Origin: Meira nashicola | Lineage: Eukaryota; Basidiomycota; Exobasidiomycetes; Exobasidiales; Brachybasidiaceae | DNA length: 64,000 nucleotides | Reading direction: 5' to 3' | NCBI GenBank assembly: GCA_001600355.1 | Contig: BCJU01000001.1 | Location: 3,865,178 to 3,929,177, forward strand | Shown here: piece after piece, positions 40,015 to 49,144 of the stretch | Position numbering within the stretch: the stretch's first letter is position 1 | Layout: every line of letters starts with the position of its first letter | Notes under the pieces: generated by a model | Seen by the model: only the letters and a program-made list of their open reading frames with translations | Database searches by the model: none | Told to the model about the DNA's origin: nothing | Position numbers and translations under genes: made by a program

Positions 40015-40120
40015 AGAGTCTCAAACTCTCTTTAATGTTTATCATATCTTTTATTTCTCACATTGTTGTTATACCTAGAATAAGCCACATTTGTACAAAT
40101 ACATTTACACGCATCGATCA

Positions 40121-41545
40121 TTAAAATGATAAAACTCCCCCTTTTGTGCCTCCTTTTGGTTTCTTTAGGTGAAGTGTGGATCCTTCTTTCACCTCCAAGC
40201 TTTCAAGTTGACTAGAAGATAAGACTTGACGCATAGCCTTTACCCATTTCGCAGGACTTACGTTTGTACGAGTAGTATACAATTTTGAATGTGCCAAGAT
40301 TGGTAATCGACGAAGGGTACGTCCTGACATGCCAACTGCACTTTCGCACAGAGTTGCCAATTCTTTCTCAATCGAGCCTTTTTTACCATGAACGGCATCA
40401 TGATGATACATGCTAGGCAATTCATCTGTCCCAATATCGATTAATTTTACTCTGACCAATTCCATAAAGCACGATCTAAGAATGTGATAGATCGCTGGCG
40501 CTTTTGGTGGACCGATATATTGTTTAATATCCGCACGATCTATAAAGGCTGGATCGATATTATCGGATAAATTTGACGTCGTTACCACTAATACATTACT
40601 ACGCTGTTTAAGTTTATCCAATTGAGTTAATAACGCATTCACTACTCGAATTGCATCACTTGGCTCTGTTCCGCTGGAAGCCGATGCTCTTGAAGCTGTT
40701 AAAGATTCCACTTCATCAATCAGAACCACAATGAATGCGTCTGGATCGCTTGCCATTTCTTGAATCATACTAAACATCCTTTGAACCAATTTACCAGATT
40801 CACTAAACCATTTAGAGAATAACGAATGCGAATTCACTTCAATCAATTTACCATACGTATAACGATCTGCTAAACGAATTGATAATTTGTGCGCCAGAGA
40901 CCTGCAAAGACTTGTTTTACCTGTTCCTGGTGGACCATGTATAAGTAAGAGTCTGTTCCATGATATAATATTGGTGTCAATGTTTGCATCAGAATAAATC
41001 AAAGTAGTAAAGATATATCGTAATAACTTTTCCTTCATTTGATTTTCGTAATAGAGCGTTTCCCATGATCCGTCTAAGCTTGCATTTGGTAATTCGAGTA
41101 CAGTTGCTGCCATTGTATCATCTTGTGCTGATTCATCGCCTGCACCTTCAGCTTCATTCGCCATTAATTCTTCTATATCATCTTTAGATGCAGTATGATA
41201 AGCATATATAATGAAATCGAAAGGATCAATTGAAGGATCCGCTTTTTCTTCTCTTTCTTCGCATTCAGATATCCTTATCTTTTCCACATACTTTTCCAAT
41301 AAAGAATCCGAATGCCATTCACATTCATCAAATTCGCCCGGTCTAATCATATTAATATCCTCAACGCCCCAACTCTTCAATCGTTCTCGTAGTAATGCAG
41401 CAACCGTTTTTCTGATATCGGCAATAATCACATCATATAATGGCTTCAATCGAACTTCCACATGAATGACCATTACGTCTATAATCTTCCTTTTCGAAGC
41501 ACTGCCATTGGAAGCCATGATTGTATCTCCCTTGGATGATGACAT
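40121..41545 (-). CDS. PCH2: Pch2/TRIP13 AAA+ ATPase
   Basis: Single exon, 474 residues. Pch2/TRIP13 remodels HORMA-domain proteins (Mad2, Hop1), acting in spindle checkpoint silencing and meiotic chromosome control. Walker A is LLIHGPPGTGKTSLCRSLAH (near residue 205), followed by the signature VNSHSLFSKWFSESGKLVQR and MFSMIQEMA. Walker B is VVLIDEVESLTASRASA (near 273), sensor 1 LVVTTSNLSDNIDPAFIDRA with the arginine finger region ADIKQYIGPP. The N-terminal 100 residues hold the NTD with VHVEVRLKP-like strand (VIHVEVRLKP). C-terminal MSGRTLRRLPILAHSKL completes the ATPase lid. TAGACTA (41587-41593) is 42 bp upstream of the ATG and ACGCGT (41649-41654) 104 bp upstream. Confidence 0.93.
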   Translation of the reverse strand: MSSSKGDTIMASNGSASKRKIIDVMVIHVEVRLKPLYDVIIADIRKTVAALLRERLKSWGVEDINMIRPGEFDECEWHSDSLLEKYVEKIRISECEEREEKADPSIDPFDFIIYAYHTASKDDIEELMANEAEGAGDESAQDDTMAATVLELPNASLDGSWETLYYENQMKEKLLRYIFTTLIYSDANIDTNIISWNRLLLIHGPPGTGKTSLCRSLAHKLSIRLADRYTYGKLIEVNSHSLFSKWFSESGKLVQRMFSMIQEMASDPDAFIVVLIDEVESLTASRASASSGTEPSDAIRVVNALLTQLDKLKQRSNVLVVTTSNLSDNIDPAFIDRADIKQYIGPPKAPAIYHILRSCFMELVRVKLIDIGTDELPSMYHHDAVHGKKGSIEKELATLCESAVGMSGRTLRRLPILAHSKLYTTRTNVSPAKWVKAMRQVLSSSQLESLEVKEGSTLHLKKPKGGTKGGVLSF

Positions 41546-41771
41546 GCTCTGGTGAATTGCGCGAGTGACCGTTTAAAGGCGAGTAATAGACTACAGCAAA
41601 AGTGAAGAGTTGGCTAAATCAATGAAAAAAGTGTTGTTCTTTGTTAAAACGCGTTTCGCGTCAAAGCCTTAAGATTGCACTGCATACACGCTGCCCGCAA
41701 TAAGAATAAAATGCATCAATAAAACCAACAAGAACAGATATTGTACAGAAAGAACAGAATAAATACACAAA

Positions 41772-44729
41772 TCAAAGCTCTTCATGAGCACCAACCAATC
41801 GCCTTCCGAAAGCTTTTGTAATCGTACGTGTTTGTTCGTTAAACGTATATCCGTTTGTACGGAAAAGACGACAATGTAAGAAAGGTAAAATGTCTAAAGA
41901 GCCAACAGCTTTAGCTCTTTGTTCTAATTCTTGAAGTGGAACGGTAACGGCTTCTTGACCTGCTAAGCCACCTTGATCGATTGCAAAGCCATCTCCATCT
42001 TCACCATCAACTAAACGATGTTGTTGTCTTCTCCTTTGTGCGTTACTGATATGTTCGAATCGCATACGATCCTTAACGATTCCACCAAGGATGAATGCTA
42101 ATAATTCAAATTGATCACGATCTCTTGAAATATATTTACGGAATCCACGTTCTAATGTTCTTTTTACGCTCATCTTTTGTGCGCTTACGAAACTTTCAAC
42201 TGTTGCACGAATTGCTAAATCCAAATCATCCGATCGAACGACATCTCTTAAATGCATCTTTGCACTTGCTTCTGCCATTCTTATCATACTTTCTAAATGA
42301 CGAACTGTGATCGGATAACTTCCAGTCGATAAAGATTCACGACGTAAATCAGCATAAAGAAGTGAAAGCTTTTCTTGATCTAATCCGTGTAATTTTGGCT
42401 TGATATGCGTACGTGCATACATGATGTATTTACGTAATAAATCTTGTGGAATAATGTCTGCATCCAAAAGTGTTCCTACTCGTACTTCTTCACCTCCAGC
42501 TGCATCGAATTGAGGATGACTACGTGTATGACTTCCAACGACGAAACGTGCCAGCATATCATCGAGAACAGGATCAACCGTATCCTTTACTACACATAAA
42601 ACATCAAAACGTGACAAAATTGGTTCGGTCAATTCAACATTTTGTGAAAATGGAATTGTAGGATTATAACGACCACGAATTGGATTTGCAGCTGCAACGA
42701 TTGCACAACGTGCTTGTAAAGTTGTCACGATACCTGCTTTTGAAATTGAAATACTTTGTTGTTCCATTGCTTCGTGAATTGAAGTACGATCTGCATCGTT
42801 CATCTTATCGAATTCATCGATCAAACAAACACCTTTATCAGCTAAAACCAATGCTCCTCCTTCTAATGTCCATTCACGTGTCATTGCATCTCTACGAACG
42901 CTTGCGGTTAAACCTACTGCACTTGCACCTTGACCGGTTGTGAAAACGGCACGATTAGCTGTCTTTTCGACGTATTTTAAGAATTGACTCTTTGCCGTAC
43001 CAGGGTCACCAAGTAACAAAACATTAATATCACCACGAACACGATGTTTTCCACCAACATCTTTAGGAACACCACCAAACAAGCTCAAAGCAATTGCAGT
43101 TTTGATATCATCATGTCCATAAATACTTGGCGCAATACTTTTGCGAATACGTCTGCCAATGTTTGGATCACGAGCTAAAGCACGAATTGCATGTTCATCT
43201 TCTTCCGTCATTCGGAATGCTGCGAATGCATCATCACGTTTTGCCACATGATTTGCTTCCAAAACGGTAGCAAAGACGGGAAATCCATTCTTGGTGTTCA
43301 AAGCAGCATCAAAGTTATTACGATAAACACCTGTAATTTCAACTTCTTCACCTGGACGTGCAGAATCGATCAAATCCCACAAAAGAATCACTTCTCTATG
43401 ACGTGGAAGACGACCGGGTGGAACGCTACCAGGAGATTCTTGTAATGTGAGCTTTTGGTAATTACGGTAAACGGTTTGTTCGGTATTGATACGGAAAGGA
43501 CCTTTTCTATGACATTCGTTACAGAAGCTCACTTTGACCTCCGAACTTGCTTCTTGATGGAATGGTCCCAAGATATTACCACAACTTAAGCAATCGAATT
43601 TGACAAATTTCAGTTGAGGAAATACACCTGTACGACGAGTGACTACACCTTCAACACGAACCAATTGATTGAGATGCTCTTGACGTAAATCTCTCAATGA
43701 ATAACGAGTTGGCAAATCGGCAATGCGAACGTGAATTTCAGGATGAATGCGGTCGTAATTGGGATAGTAAAGTTGAGTGACTTCGAATGCAACATCATCA
43801 AATATGTCCAACATAGGTCCAGGGCATTGAACGAGATAGTATGCTAAAAGAGCTTTTGCGTCTACTAGATGCAAGAAGGATACTTCGAGTGATTCAGAGT
43901 TGAGTTCACCTAATGCTTTGACTCTTTGACCATAAACGGAAACACCGCGATCGTCAACGTATGTGACGAGGAAATTACGGAATTCACGAGAAATTGTTTT
44001 ACGAACGGCAGGTTGAGCGATCCATTCTGCGATACTGTCAGTTTTGACATCAGCAATTTGTTCTAATGGCATATCTTCCGCACCTTCTTCATCCTCTTCA
44101 GGTTGTTCATCATAATGACGACGACGACGACGGCCACCAATAATATCCGAACCATTCATTTCATCTTCATCGTCGAATTGCATGAATGCAGGTGCACGTG
44201 AACGTTGACTTTGTTTATTCTTTCCTTCTGCACGATCACGACGTTGCATTTTTAATTCTGCTAAACGTCTTGATGTTTCATCCATTGCAGTGATGGATTC
44301 ATCGTCATTGATATCCAATGCTCTATCATATGTATCCAAATCAGGATTGATGGTATAATCGTTTGCCATTGAATCTCCATAAAGATCTTCACCTTCATCA
44401 TCTTCATCTTCTGCATCATCATCTTCTCCGTAAGTGTGACCTAAATGACGTGCGTCACGTTCATCGTCCATAACTTCTTCTTCTTCTTCTTCGCCTGTCA
44501 AATCACTGAAATGAGCAGGAGGACTAGAAGGAGGTAAACTTGAAGGTGGTGGACTGCTACGTATATCGGACATATTTCCTGGAGTTGAAGCTGCTAATGC
44601 AGAAGGTGTTCCGGCATCAGAAATATTTTCATTTTGATCATTATTTGATGGTCCAACACCTAAATGTCTATTTGATGATTGCGAACGTCTTCGCTTTCTT
44701 GTTTGTTCTGGACTTTGTGAAGAAGACAT
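41772..44729 (-). CDS. MCM2: DNA replication licensing factor Mcm2
   Basis: Single exon, 985 residues. Mcm2 is a subunit of the Mcm2-7 helicase loaded at origins in G1; its N terminus also binds histones H3-H4. The N-terminal ~210 residues are acidic and Ser/Pro-rich with phospho-acceptor SP sites; the histone-binding region would lie here. Then comes the OB/zinc region with a C4 finger (CLSCGNILGPF...FCNECHRKG, near residues 383-408). The AAA+ module has Walker A LLLGDPGTAKSQFLKYVEKT (near 575), Walker B KGVCLIDEFDKMNDADRTSI (near 640) and the arginine finger LSRFDVLCVV (near 706). FRKYISRDRDQFELLAFILG near the C terminus is Mcm2-specific. No part is missing. Confidence 0.97.
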   Translation of the reverse strand: MSSSQSPEQTRKRRRSQSSNRHLGVGPSNNDQNENISDAGTPSALAASTPGNMSDIRSSPPPSSLPPSSPPAHFSDLTGEEEEEEVMDDERDARHLGHTYGEDDDAEDEDDEGEDLYGDSMANDYTINPDLDTYDRALDINDDESITAMDETSRRLAELKMQRRDRAEGKNKQSQRSRAPAFMQFDDEDEMNGSDIIGGRRRRRHYDEQPEEDEEGAEDMPLEQIADVKTDSIAEWIAQPAVRKTISREFRNFLVTYVDDRGVSVYGQRVKALGELNSESLEVSFLHLVDAKALLAYYLVQCPGPMLDIFDDVAFEVTQLYYPNYDRIHPEIHVRIADLPTRYSLRDLRQEHLNQLVRVEGVVTRRTGVFPQLKFVKFDCLSCGNILGPFHQEASSEVKVSFCNECHRKGPFRINTEQTVYRNYQKLTLQESPGSVPPGRLPRHREVILLWDLIDSARPGEEVEITGVYRNNFDAALNTKNGFPVFATVLEANHVAKRDDAFAAFRMTEEDEHAIRALARDPNIGRRIRKSIAPSIYGHDDIKTAIALSLFGGVPKDVGGKHRVRGDINVLLLGDPGTAKSQFLKYVEKTANRAVFTTGQGASAVGLTASVRRDAMTREWTLEGGALVLADKGVCLIDEFDKMNDADRTSIHEAMEQQSISISKAGIVTTLQARCAIVAAANPIRGRYNPTIPFSQNVELTEPILSRFDVLCVVKDTVDPVLDDMLARFVVGSHTRSHPQFDAAGGEEVRVGTLLDADIIPQDLLRKYIMYARTHIKPKLHGLDQEKLSLLYADLRRESLSTGSYPITVRHLESMIRMAEASAKMHLRDVVRSDDLDLAIRATVESFVSAQKMSVKRTLERGFRKYISRDRDQFELLAFILGGIVKDRMRFEHISNAQRRRQQHRLVDGEDGDGFAIDQGGLAGQEAVTVPLQELEQRAKAVGSLDILPFLHCRLFRTNGYTFNEQTRTITKAFGRRLVGAHEEL

Positions 44730-45173
44730 CTTGGCTATTTAGAAAAAACAAGCTCCTTCTTGATCAATGTTGATGATGAACAGAAGCAAGTCTATCAAAC
44801 GCAACAACATACACTCTTTTCTTTTTTTCCTTAGACGAAAACAGTGCAACACGACATTCATTTTTGATTATTAAAAGGCACATAATCAGTATCAGAAGAA
44901 ACAAAATGCCACTTTAACAGTGTTATTGATACGTTGCCAGAGTCTAGACGCGTTTGAATGGACGCGTAAATTGGCGCGTTTCATTTGCACGTTCGATTAG
45001 TCTATGTGAACGCGTCGTCGTTCAATTGCTTACATACGCAACAAGCGAACGTGAAGAACCGCGTTTACTACCCCGCTTTTACTTGATGAAAAGTGAGTTA
45101 GTACCGGTCCAGTTGTTTACTCAATACCCGATCATAATAAGGCTTATCAATTTATTCAATTCTTTCTTTCTTG
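44730..45173. promoter_or_regulatory. Divergent promoter MCM2 / NUDT19-like, with ACGCGT cluster
   Basis: 444 bp between ATGs. ACGCGT occurs at 44948-44953, 44962-44967 and 45010-45015, with TTGGCGCG (44971-44978) between them and TAGTCTA at 44998-45004. In ascomycete yeasts ACGCGT (MCB) binds MBF and drives G1/S genes, and MCM genes are known periodic genes. Three exact copies in 68 bp in the promoter shared by MCM2 is a plausible cell-cycle control element; that is inference for this fungus. Confidence 0.55.
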
Positions 45174-46589
45174 ATGATATTGAATAATCTTTCAAATATA
45201 CTACGATCTTCCCGTCAATCATACAATTTCAAACATCTTTATAATCAATCAAGGATCAAATTCATTACCATGTCCAATAATACAACACTTTTAGGTCCAC
45301 AAGGCGTAGTTGCTAATGATGCAAAAACTGGACCAAAAGGAGAACCAATGACACCTATTCCATCTGCATCTCTAATCATTTTATGTCCAATATCAAACAA
45401 TACAACAAAAAAGTCAACAGAATATGCAACTTTAATGGTTCAAAGAAAAGCTACTGGTTCTTTTCGTTCTGCAACAGTTTTTCCAGGAGGATTATTAGAT
45501 CAAGCAGACGTTTTTGCAATTAATCAAAAGATGATCAAAGCGAATAATGATGAAAAAGATGAATATTTAGAATCACTTCGTTTATGCGCTTTACGTGAAA
45601 CATTTGAAGAAACAGGTCTTTTACTCATTCCTGCTGATGAAACGACAAATTCAAAAGGAAGGAATTTTAGTAGAGCAGTTGGACCATCAGAAGCAGGATT
45701 ATCAGCTGATGAATGGACAAAATTACGTAAAAGTGTTCATGATGATGCAAGAACTTTTGTTGAAATTTTAAAGAAATTTACTCCAACAAAAACATCACCT
45801 ACTTTAGCACCTTTACGACATCATTCAAATTGGGTAACTCCACGTACTCTTGTTAGACCGGCAAAAAGATTTGATACTCATTTCTTTTTAACAATTTTAG
45901 ATAAAGCTGATTCATTAGGTCAACTTACATCTTCAATTAATAAAAATGATGATGGTATTGCAAAAGGTTCACCTGTAGGTTTAACTGCAGACGGAAGTGA
46001 AACGACAAGTTTACGATTAGCCAAACCTGAAGAATTATTATCAATGGCAATTCATGATGATTTAATTTTATTTCCACCTCAATATTATCTTTTAGCAGAC
46101 GTTCATACTTCTTTACTTAAAAGTCAAAAAGAAGGACAAATACGATTTACACCTTTACAATTTGGAACGGAAAAAGAACCTGAACAAAATACATCTTCAA
46201 CTCAAGCACCTTCTATCGAAGGAGTAAGTAGTGTTGAACCACAAGGAGTAGCATCAAGTGGAGCAATGATTGAAAGAAAAAGATTATCAATCAATTCATC
46301 TGGAGAAGAAGATGATTTATTCATTTTACCTTTAGTCTTACCAGGAGATGAATTACGTCCAACTGCAGGACAATCTGCTACTATACCTGAAAGTCATGAA
46401 GCACCAAGAAATAGAGTTTATGTCACTCCAAGAAGTCGTGGTGAAGGTGGTGGAATGATGGTTCATGGTATCCATAGAAGGGGAATTACCGGTTTACACG
46501 ATCTTAAATTTGGAAACGTTTTACCCGAATTAGAAGGTGAAGGAACATCAGAAGAAGATACATTACCTGCTAAAAATGCAAAATTATAA
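45174..46589 (+). CDS. NUDT19-like Nudix hydrolase (probable mitochondrial or peroxisomal)
   Basis: Single exon from ATG 45174, 471 residues. NUDT19 enzymes hydrolyse CoA and acyl-CoA diphosphate linkages. Features: ASLIILCP, YATLMVQRKATGSFRSATVF, PGGLLDQAD, then an insertion of about 38 residues before LRLCALRETFEETGLLL, which is the Nudix box half RExxEExG. The split Nudix box (GG ... RETFEETG) is characteristic of the NUDT19 group. HHSNWVTPRTLVRPAKRFDT and HFFLTIL follow, as in the family. The first 33 residues before MSNNTT are basic and without acidic residues except at the start, so they may be a mitochondrial presequence; the ATG at 45270 (MSNNTT) would give a cytosolic or peroxisomal form. 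The C terminus ends AKNAKL, whose last three residues are not a strict PTS1 (AKL), but they are: the final three are A-K-L. Confidence 0.8.
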   Translation: MILNNLSNILRSSRQSYNFKHLYNQSRIKFITMSNNTTLLGPQGVVANDAKTGPKGEPMTPIPSASLIILCPISNNTTKKSTEYATLMVQRKATGSFRSATVFPGGLLDQADVFAINQKMIKANNDEKDEYLESLRLCALRETFEETGLLLIPADETTNSKGRNFSRAVGPSEAGLSADEWTKLRKSVHDDARTFVEILKKFTPTKTSPTLAPLRHHSNWVTPRTLVRPAKRFDTHFFLTILDKADSLGQLTSSINKNDDGIAKGSPVGLTADGSETTSLRLAKPEELLSMAIHDDLILFPPQYYLLADVHTSLLKSQKEGQIRFTPLQFGTEKEPEQNTSSTQAPSIEGVSSVEPQGVASSGAMIERKRLSINSSGEEDDLFILPLVLPGDELRPTAGQSATIPESHEAPRNRVYVTPRSRGEGGGMMVHGIHRRGITGLHDLKFGNVLPELEGEGTSEEDTLPAKNAKL

Positions 46590-46634
46590 AGCGCAATTGT
46601 ACTATCATAATCAAATAACTTTATCTAAACATAT

Positions 46635-48428
46635 TTACAAACTAGAAGTGGCAAGAGGAATGCTGAGTGGATCTTTTCCGCCTTTAATATCACTAAACGA
46701 AGGCATCTTTCCAGTTCTCATCAATTCAGCCGAATGAACCATTAATGGATCAACACCCATCGTGCAAACGGCAATAACCTTGCCTTTCTTTCCATAAAAT
46801 GCTGAGAATTTTAATTCTTCAGGATTTCCGTTGAGATAAATATCATCGTAACCAGGTGGATTTCCATCTGAAACAAAGCGTAATTGACTTCCTAAAGCGC
46901 TCCAAAAGATTGGCATAGAGTCGTAATCGTTTTGATCACCTGCTAATGTTCTTCCGATCGAACGACCTTGATTTCCAGCTACATTCCAATGTTCAATTCT
47001 AACAGTTGCATTCTTTTCATCTCTAGCTGGAATTGTTGCAATATCACCGCATGCAAAAATGTTTGCTTCTTTTGGTACTCCTTTTACACGTAGATCTTTC
47101 TCGACGGCAATAGAACCATCTTTGAGTAATTCAGGGAAACCAGAAGATGATTTAATATATTCCGTTGCAGGTGCAGCACCAACACCAAGGATTACAACAT
47201 CTGCCGAAAGAGAGACTTGTTTTCCTGAATCATCTTTAATCACAACAGCTGATGCTTTACCGTCCTTTCCTTCAATCTTTTCTACACCTGCTTCATTGTA
47301 AAATTTGATACCTTTCTTTTCTGCAACTTTCATTAATCCTTCACCAACTTCTTTGCCCAAAATCTTCTCAAAAGGAACTTTTTCCATTCCAACAACTTTT
47401 ACGCTTTTTACTTTTTCTTGACCTTGAAGAGCGATTGCAGTTTCCATTCCGATAAAGCTTGTTCCAATGATTACAACTTCTTTATCTTTCTTTTCACCAA
47501 CAGCACTTAAAACTTTGCTAACATCACCCACACCACGTAAAGTGTAAACATTTTCAAGTTCACCTTCTTTTGCTCCAGGTAAAGGTAATCTTTTTGCAAC
47601 TCCACCTGAAGCCAAGATTAAACTTTCAAAAGGAACTGAGTCATTTCCATTGAAAGTAACTTTTTTACCTTGAACGTCAATTGAAGTTGCTTTTGAGCCT
47701 TCTTTCAAATCTACATTTAGTACATTCTTCAAATGAGATGCTGAACGCCATGTGACAGGTTCAGGTGATCCAATTAATGCTTTACTCAACTTTGTACGAT
47801 CAATCGGAGCATGCTTTTCGGCCGTATAAATTGTAATCTTTCCTGTAAAGCCTGATTTACGTGCACTTTCTGCAGCATTGATTGCACCTGAACCACCACC
47901 AACAATCACTACTCCAGGTCCAGTTGCATTGACAGATTTTGAGCATGAAGGTGGAATGCCAGGTTTACCTTTTAATTGTTCAGGATCAGCTTCAACGAAA
48001 ACGTTTCCTTGTTCATCTTGCTCAACTTTAAAACTTAAAAGGTTATCCAAAGCAGGTGATTCTTCAATATCTCCTGTTTTTGCATCAAAGCAAGCACCAT
48101 GCCAAGGACAAATAATCTTTCCAGTTGAAGTTAAAACTCCGTTTGCCAAAGGTGCACCATAATGCGTACATTTTGCTGAAGTTGCATGTAATTTCCCATC
48201 AACGTTTGTTAATAAAACTTTAACTGCATCATCACCTTCTCCTGCAAAAACGTAATCTTTCAAACTTCCCTTTTTCGGCGCTTCGCTGGCACTAGCAACT
48301 TTTACACGTTGAACGGCCATAATAATAGATGAAGAATGGAAAAAGTTTGTTGATGTTGTTGTTCTCGTTATTATACGGCAAGGTTTCAATATACTTGTAA
48401 GTGGTCGAACAGATGAACCACAGAGCAT
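46635..48428 (-). CDS. Rieske-domain FAD/NAD(P)H oxidoreductase (AIFM3-like)
   Basis: Single exon; from ATG 48428, 597 residues. The first ~36 residues are basic, Ser/Thr-rich and lack acidic residues, a likely mitochondrial presequence; a second ATG at 48320 (MAVQRVK) would skip it. A Rieske [2Fe-2S] domain (about residues 40-140) has AKCTHYGAPLANG and IICPWHGACFD, giving the C-x-H and C-x2-H ligands. Then a pyridine nucleotide-disulfide reductase domain: GVVIVGGGSGAINAAESARK (FAD site), GVAKRLPLPGA, EVVIIGTSFIGMETAIAL (NAD site) and ANIFACGDIATIP. This combination is that of AIFM3 (apoptosis-inducing factor, mitochondria-associated 3). Role in fungi is uncertain. It is head-to-head with MCR1, 716 bp between start codons. 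Confidence 0.85.
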   Translation of the reverse strand: MLCGSSVRPLTSILKPCRIITRTTTSTNFFHSSSIIMAVQRVKVASASEAPKKGSLKDYVFAGEGDDAVKVLLTNVDGKLHATSAKCTHYGAPLANGVLTSTGKIICPWHGACFDAKTGDIEESPALDNLLSFKVEQDEQGNVFVEADPEQLKGKPGIPPSCSKSVNATGPGVVIVGGGSGAINAAESARKSGFTGKITIYTAEKHAPIDRTKLSKALIGSPEPVTWRSASHLKNVLNVDLKEGSKATSIDVQGKKVTFNGNDSVPFESLILASGGVAKRLPLPGAKEGELENVYTLRGVGDVSKVLSAVGEKKDKEVVIIGTSFIGMETAIALQGQEKVKSVKVVGMEKVPFEKILGKEVGEGLMKVAEKKGIKFYNEAGVEKIEGKDGKASAVVIKDDSGKQVSLSADVVILGVGAAPATEYIKSSSGFPELLKDGSIAVEKDLRVKGVPKEANIFACGDIATIPARDEKNATVRIEHWNVAGNQGRSIGRTLAGDQNDYDSMPIFWSALGSQLRFVSDGNPPGYDDIYLNGNPEELKFSAFYGKKGKVIAVCTMGVDPLMVHSAELMRTGKMPSFSDIKGGKDPLSIPLATSSL

Positions 48429-49144
48429 GAGATATGAAAAATGCAAGATAGTGGTAGCAATCAATTGAGATACGATCAATACATAGAGACTATATGCTTA
48501 TTATGCAATATTAATAGGTCATCCATGATTAGAAATATGTGTTGGTTGCTGTCGTACTGCAAAAACTCCACTTTTAATCTGCATTGCTTTGAAATCAGGC
48601 AACAAAGCTTAGCACATGATTGGGCAATCAGTCAAAGGGTTTTTTTAAACGCGACAATTGGCTTATCATTAAAAAACATGCACACACAACAACTAAAATG
48701 AATATTAGCGCATTCATTCATTGCACAAAGCTCATGAATTATAGCATCTTCTCTATATAATCTTCTTCACAATAGCTTGTATGAGAAGAAATATTCACAT
48801 TTCTATCAACCTATCCGACTATTGGTGATGAATGGATGTTGAAGTTTGTTCATTTCTACACGTGCTCTGCTATCCCAGAATGATGATGGTGTGATGCTTC
48901 TAAAATTGAATATAGCGCGTATGCAAACTGTTCATGTGCCGATCGATCCCTCCACACGTTTTGACTGGCGTAATACCCGCTTTTCATTTCGATCTTCTTT
49001 TTTTCTTCCAAATGGCGCGTGCGCGAAAGAATGCCTAACAAAATGCTGTGAGAGTTACGTCCGGTAAGGTACATCAGAAGGATTTCATAATCCAACCTTT
49101 CTTCCACCATTATCTACCTCCCATCATTAAAAATAAATCAAAAG
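48429..49144. other. Divergent intergenic region, AIFM3-like / MCR1
   Basis: 716 bp between the start codons of two NAD(P)H-flavin reductases. Contains TATATAATC (48755-48763), ATAGCGCGTATG (48912-48923) and GGCGCGTGCGCG (49012-49023). No gene supported, though several short open frames cross it. Confidence 0.4.
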
